Positions 62,787 through 64,000 of a stretch of DNA of 64,000 nt are shown here, piece by piece. The position numbers and the translations under genes are program-made. The DNA comes from Caulobacter henricii (GTDB lineage: Bacteria > Pseudomonadota > Alphaproteobacteria > Caulobacterales > Caulobacteraceae). Position 1 is the stretch's first letter; every line of letters begins with the position of its first letter. The stretch is taken from the NCBI RefSeq assembly GCF_001414055.1, contig NZ_CP013002.1, positions 1,488,001 to 1,552,000 on the forward strand, read 5' to 3'. Below the pieces are notes generated by a model. The model saw only the letters and a list, made by a program, of their open reading frames with translations. It did not search any database and had not been told where the DNA came from.

Positions 62787-63635
62787 ATGGCCAAGGATCG
62801 CACGCCCATACCGCGCTCGGTCGCGACGTAGATTGAGTTTCAGCAGCATAGGACTTGCTGCGTCTGCCGCGTTCCTGGGCTCGCCACACAGATCCATCAT
62901 ATTGACGGGGATCCAATCAACCATTCATCCGACAACCTGGCGGTGCTCTGCCTGGACCATCATAATCAAACAGAACTGAAGGGTGGCTTTGCGCGGAAGC
63001 TGGGTCCCGATCTCGTTCGGAAATATCGCGACGAGTGGGTCGCCACCGTGACCCGCGGCCGAATCGAAATCGAGCGACGCCTGAACGAACAGGCCCAGCG
63101 CCTGCCGCAGTACGAGCGCTCTTTCGTCGACCCTAGCGCGACCCTGGGAGAAAACCCCGCCCTAGCAGACTATCTCGACAGTCTGCCCGACCTGCTCCTC
63201 GCGACCGTGCGCAGCCTTCGCACTGATCTCAACAGCGGCGTCACATTGGACGTCGTCATGTCGAGCGGCGAGGTCGTCTCGATCCTGGAGAGCATGTGGG
63301 TCCGGCTCGCGCGCTTCTATGCCGACGACCATTTCGGAGACGATCCTGGCGGTTTCCTGAGTGCGCATCTCGACGAGCAGCTGAAATGGCACAGCCGGCT
63401 CATCGAAGCGGACGGTGCCGGCTCGGGTGGAACGGTCGTCCGAGTGCCGCTCAGCAACCGCAATGTCGAGGCGGCGGCCAAGGCGGTGGAGGACATCGCC
63501 GATGCGCTGCTGGGGCTGAGCTGCAAGTCCACCGAGCACGTCCACTGGATGGCGCGCTGGCGCAACGCGGTCGATCATCGTGCCGAGGACTGGAATGAGC
63601 ACTCGTGGCCAGCCCCGTCATTTCCGGCGTCATGA
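62787..63635 (+). pseudogene. HNH endonuclease interrupted by an amber codon
   Basis: ATG 62787 opens MAKDRTPIPRSVAT, then TAG at 62829-62831, then in the same frame IEFQQHRTCCVCR and IHHIDGDPINHSSDNLAVLC, LDHHNQTELKGGF. This is a classical HNH nuclease with a zinc CxxC, without any frameshift. Homologues run straight through the stop position. About 220 further residues after the HNH domain (to 63635) stay open. Without suppression no start restores the CxxC, because no ATG/GTG/TTG lies in frame between the stop and the domain. Confidence 0.82.
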
Positions 63636-63819
63636 AATCGACGTGAATTTTCTCACAGCCCAAGAGCAAAAGTGACGCTAGGTGCGTCCTATATTGTCGC
63701 ACAACGTGCCGAGTGTGTCAGAGACGTACCCATAAAGGGAAGCTTGACCATTGACTTCAGTCCGACGTCGCGCAACCTAAGCGCTAACAGATACGTCAAA
63801 GCTCGGAGAGGGGTAGCAA
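63636..63819. promoter_or_regulatory. upstream region of the TIR-like gene
   Basis: A 184-bp spacer ending in GGAGAGGGG (about 63805-63813), the ribosome site of the next gene. No other feature seen. Confidence 0.4.
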
Positions 63820-64000
63820 ATGGCACGGCGAGTTTTCTTCAGCTTCCACTACCAACGCGACATCTGGCGGGTGAACCAGATCCGGAACATCGGGGAAATC
63901 GTCGGTACGTCCGCTGCCGGCTTCCACGATGCGTCTCTGTGGGAAGAGGCCAAGAAGAAGGGTGACACGGCGATCAAAGCGATGATCGACGAGGCGCTTA
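63820..64000 (+). CDS. TIR-like (DUF1863, ThsB-type) protein, 3' end outside the window
   Basis: The first 60 residues are present: RRVFFSFHYQRDIWRVNQIR, then AAGFHDASLWEEAKKKGDTA. This is the MTH538/TIR-like fold used by Thoeris ThsB proteins, which sense phage and make an NAD-derived signal. GGAGAGGGG precedes the ATG. A ThsA-like partner, if any, would lie beyond base 64000. Confidence 0.8.
   Translation, partial: MARRVFFSFHYQRDIWRVNQIRNIGEIVGTSAAGFHDASLWEEAKKKGDTAIKAMIDEAL

Noticed and set aside
63672-63965. 97-codon plus-strand frame at the right edge
   Set aside because: It overlaps the TIR-like gene in another frame; the TIR frame has the ribosome site and strong family match.

Overview
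The window is GC-rich chromosomal DNA from an alphaproteobacterium, most likely a member of the Caulobacteraceae. Evidence for this is the ECF sigma/DUF6768-type pair, the TonB-dependent receptors, the DUF2282-DUF692 bufferin locus, the plant/alphaproteobacterial-type glutamate-cysteine ligase and a MucR-family protein. Genus is an inference from gene content only. No rRNA, tRNA or CRISPR array was found.

Region 1 (1-5670) is a divergent sulfur/export locus. On the minus strand are a rhodanese, a lipoprotein membrane-fusion protein and an RND pump cut by the window edge. On the plus strand are a type I-like sulfide:quinone oxidoreductase, a zinc-ribbon thioredoxin and a small DUF2892 membrane protein. 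Region 2 (6400-14670) has a secreted DUF885 peptidase-like protein, then an ABC exporter (ATPase plus two DUF3526 permeases) divergent from a TonB siderophore-type receptor. A perfect 12-bp palindrome lies between the last two. Region 3 (14676-18770) holds two abutting IS6-family copies, an ECF sigma factor with its small membrane partner, NhaA and a 69-bp IS end-to-end relic.

Region 4 (18900-33980) carries a quinone-reductase-like dehydrogenase, a TonB receptor, a Tat-exported LCAT-like hydrolase and FabF. It also has a glutathione block (gor, gshA, a GST), a three-module flavin/iron-sulfur reductase, Mug, a soluble chemoreceptor-like protein and cyanase. Region 5 (34400-38260) contains a methyltransferase followed by a five-gene bufferin operon: DUF2282 precursor, DUF692 MNIO enzyme, DUF2063 partner, DoxX and a Tat-exported TlpA-like thioredoxin. 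Region 6 (38290-45600) has two LysR regulators, two carboxymuconolactone-decarboxylase/AhpD-like proteins, YHS, DUF1348 and PNPOx-like proteins and an M1-like gluzincin. Region 7 (45700-50310) has an IS110 relic and a TetR-HlyD-ABC exporter operon with a perfect 18-bp TetR-type palindrome.

Region 8 (50600-64000) is accessory. A truncated third IS6 copy abuts a Tn7-like transposition module, tnsA-tnsB-tnsC-tniQ, all on the minus strand and all translationally coupled. A Ner-like HTH gene sits upstream of it behind three evenly sized 17-bp palindromes. Beyond that are a MucR homologue that has lost zinc ligands and a putative defence cluster: a GNAT-PIN fusion overlapping an ASCH-domain gene, an HNH nuclease interrupted by an in-frame amber codon, and the start of a TIR-like (DUF1863/ThsB-type) protein. 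The least described parts are the GNAT-PIN/ASCH pair with its nuclease and TIR neighbours, and the operator-controlled Tn7-like element.
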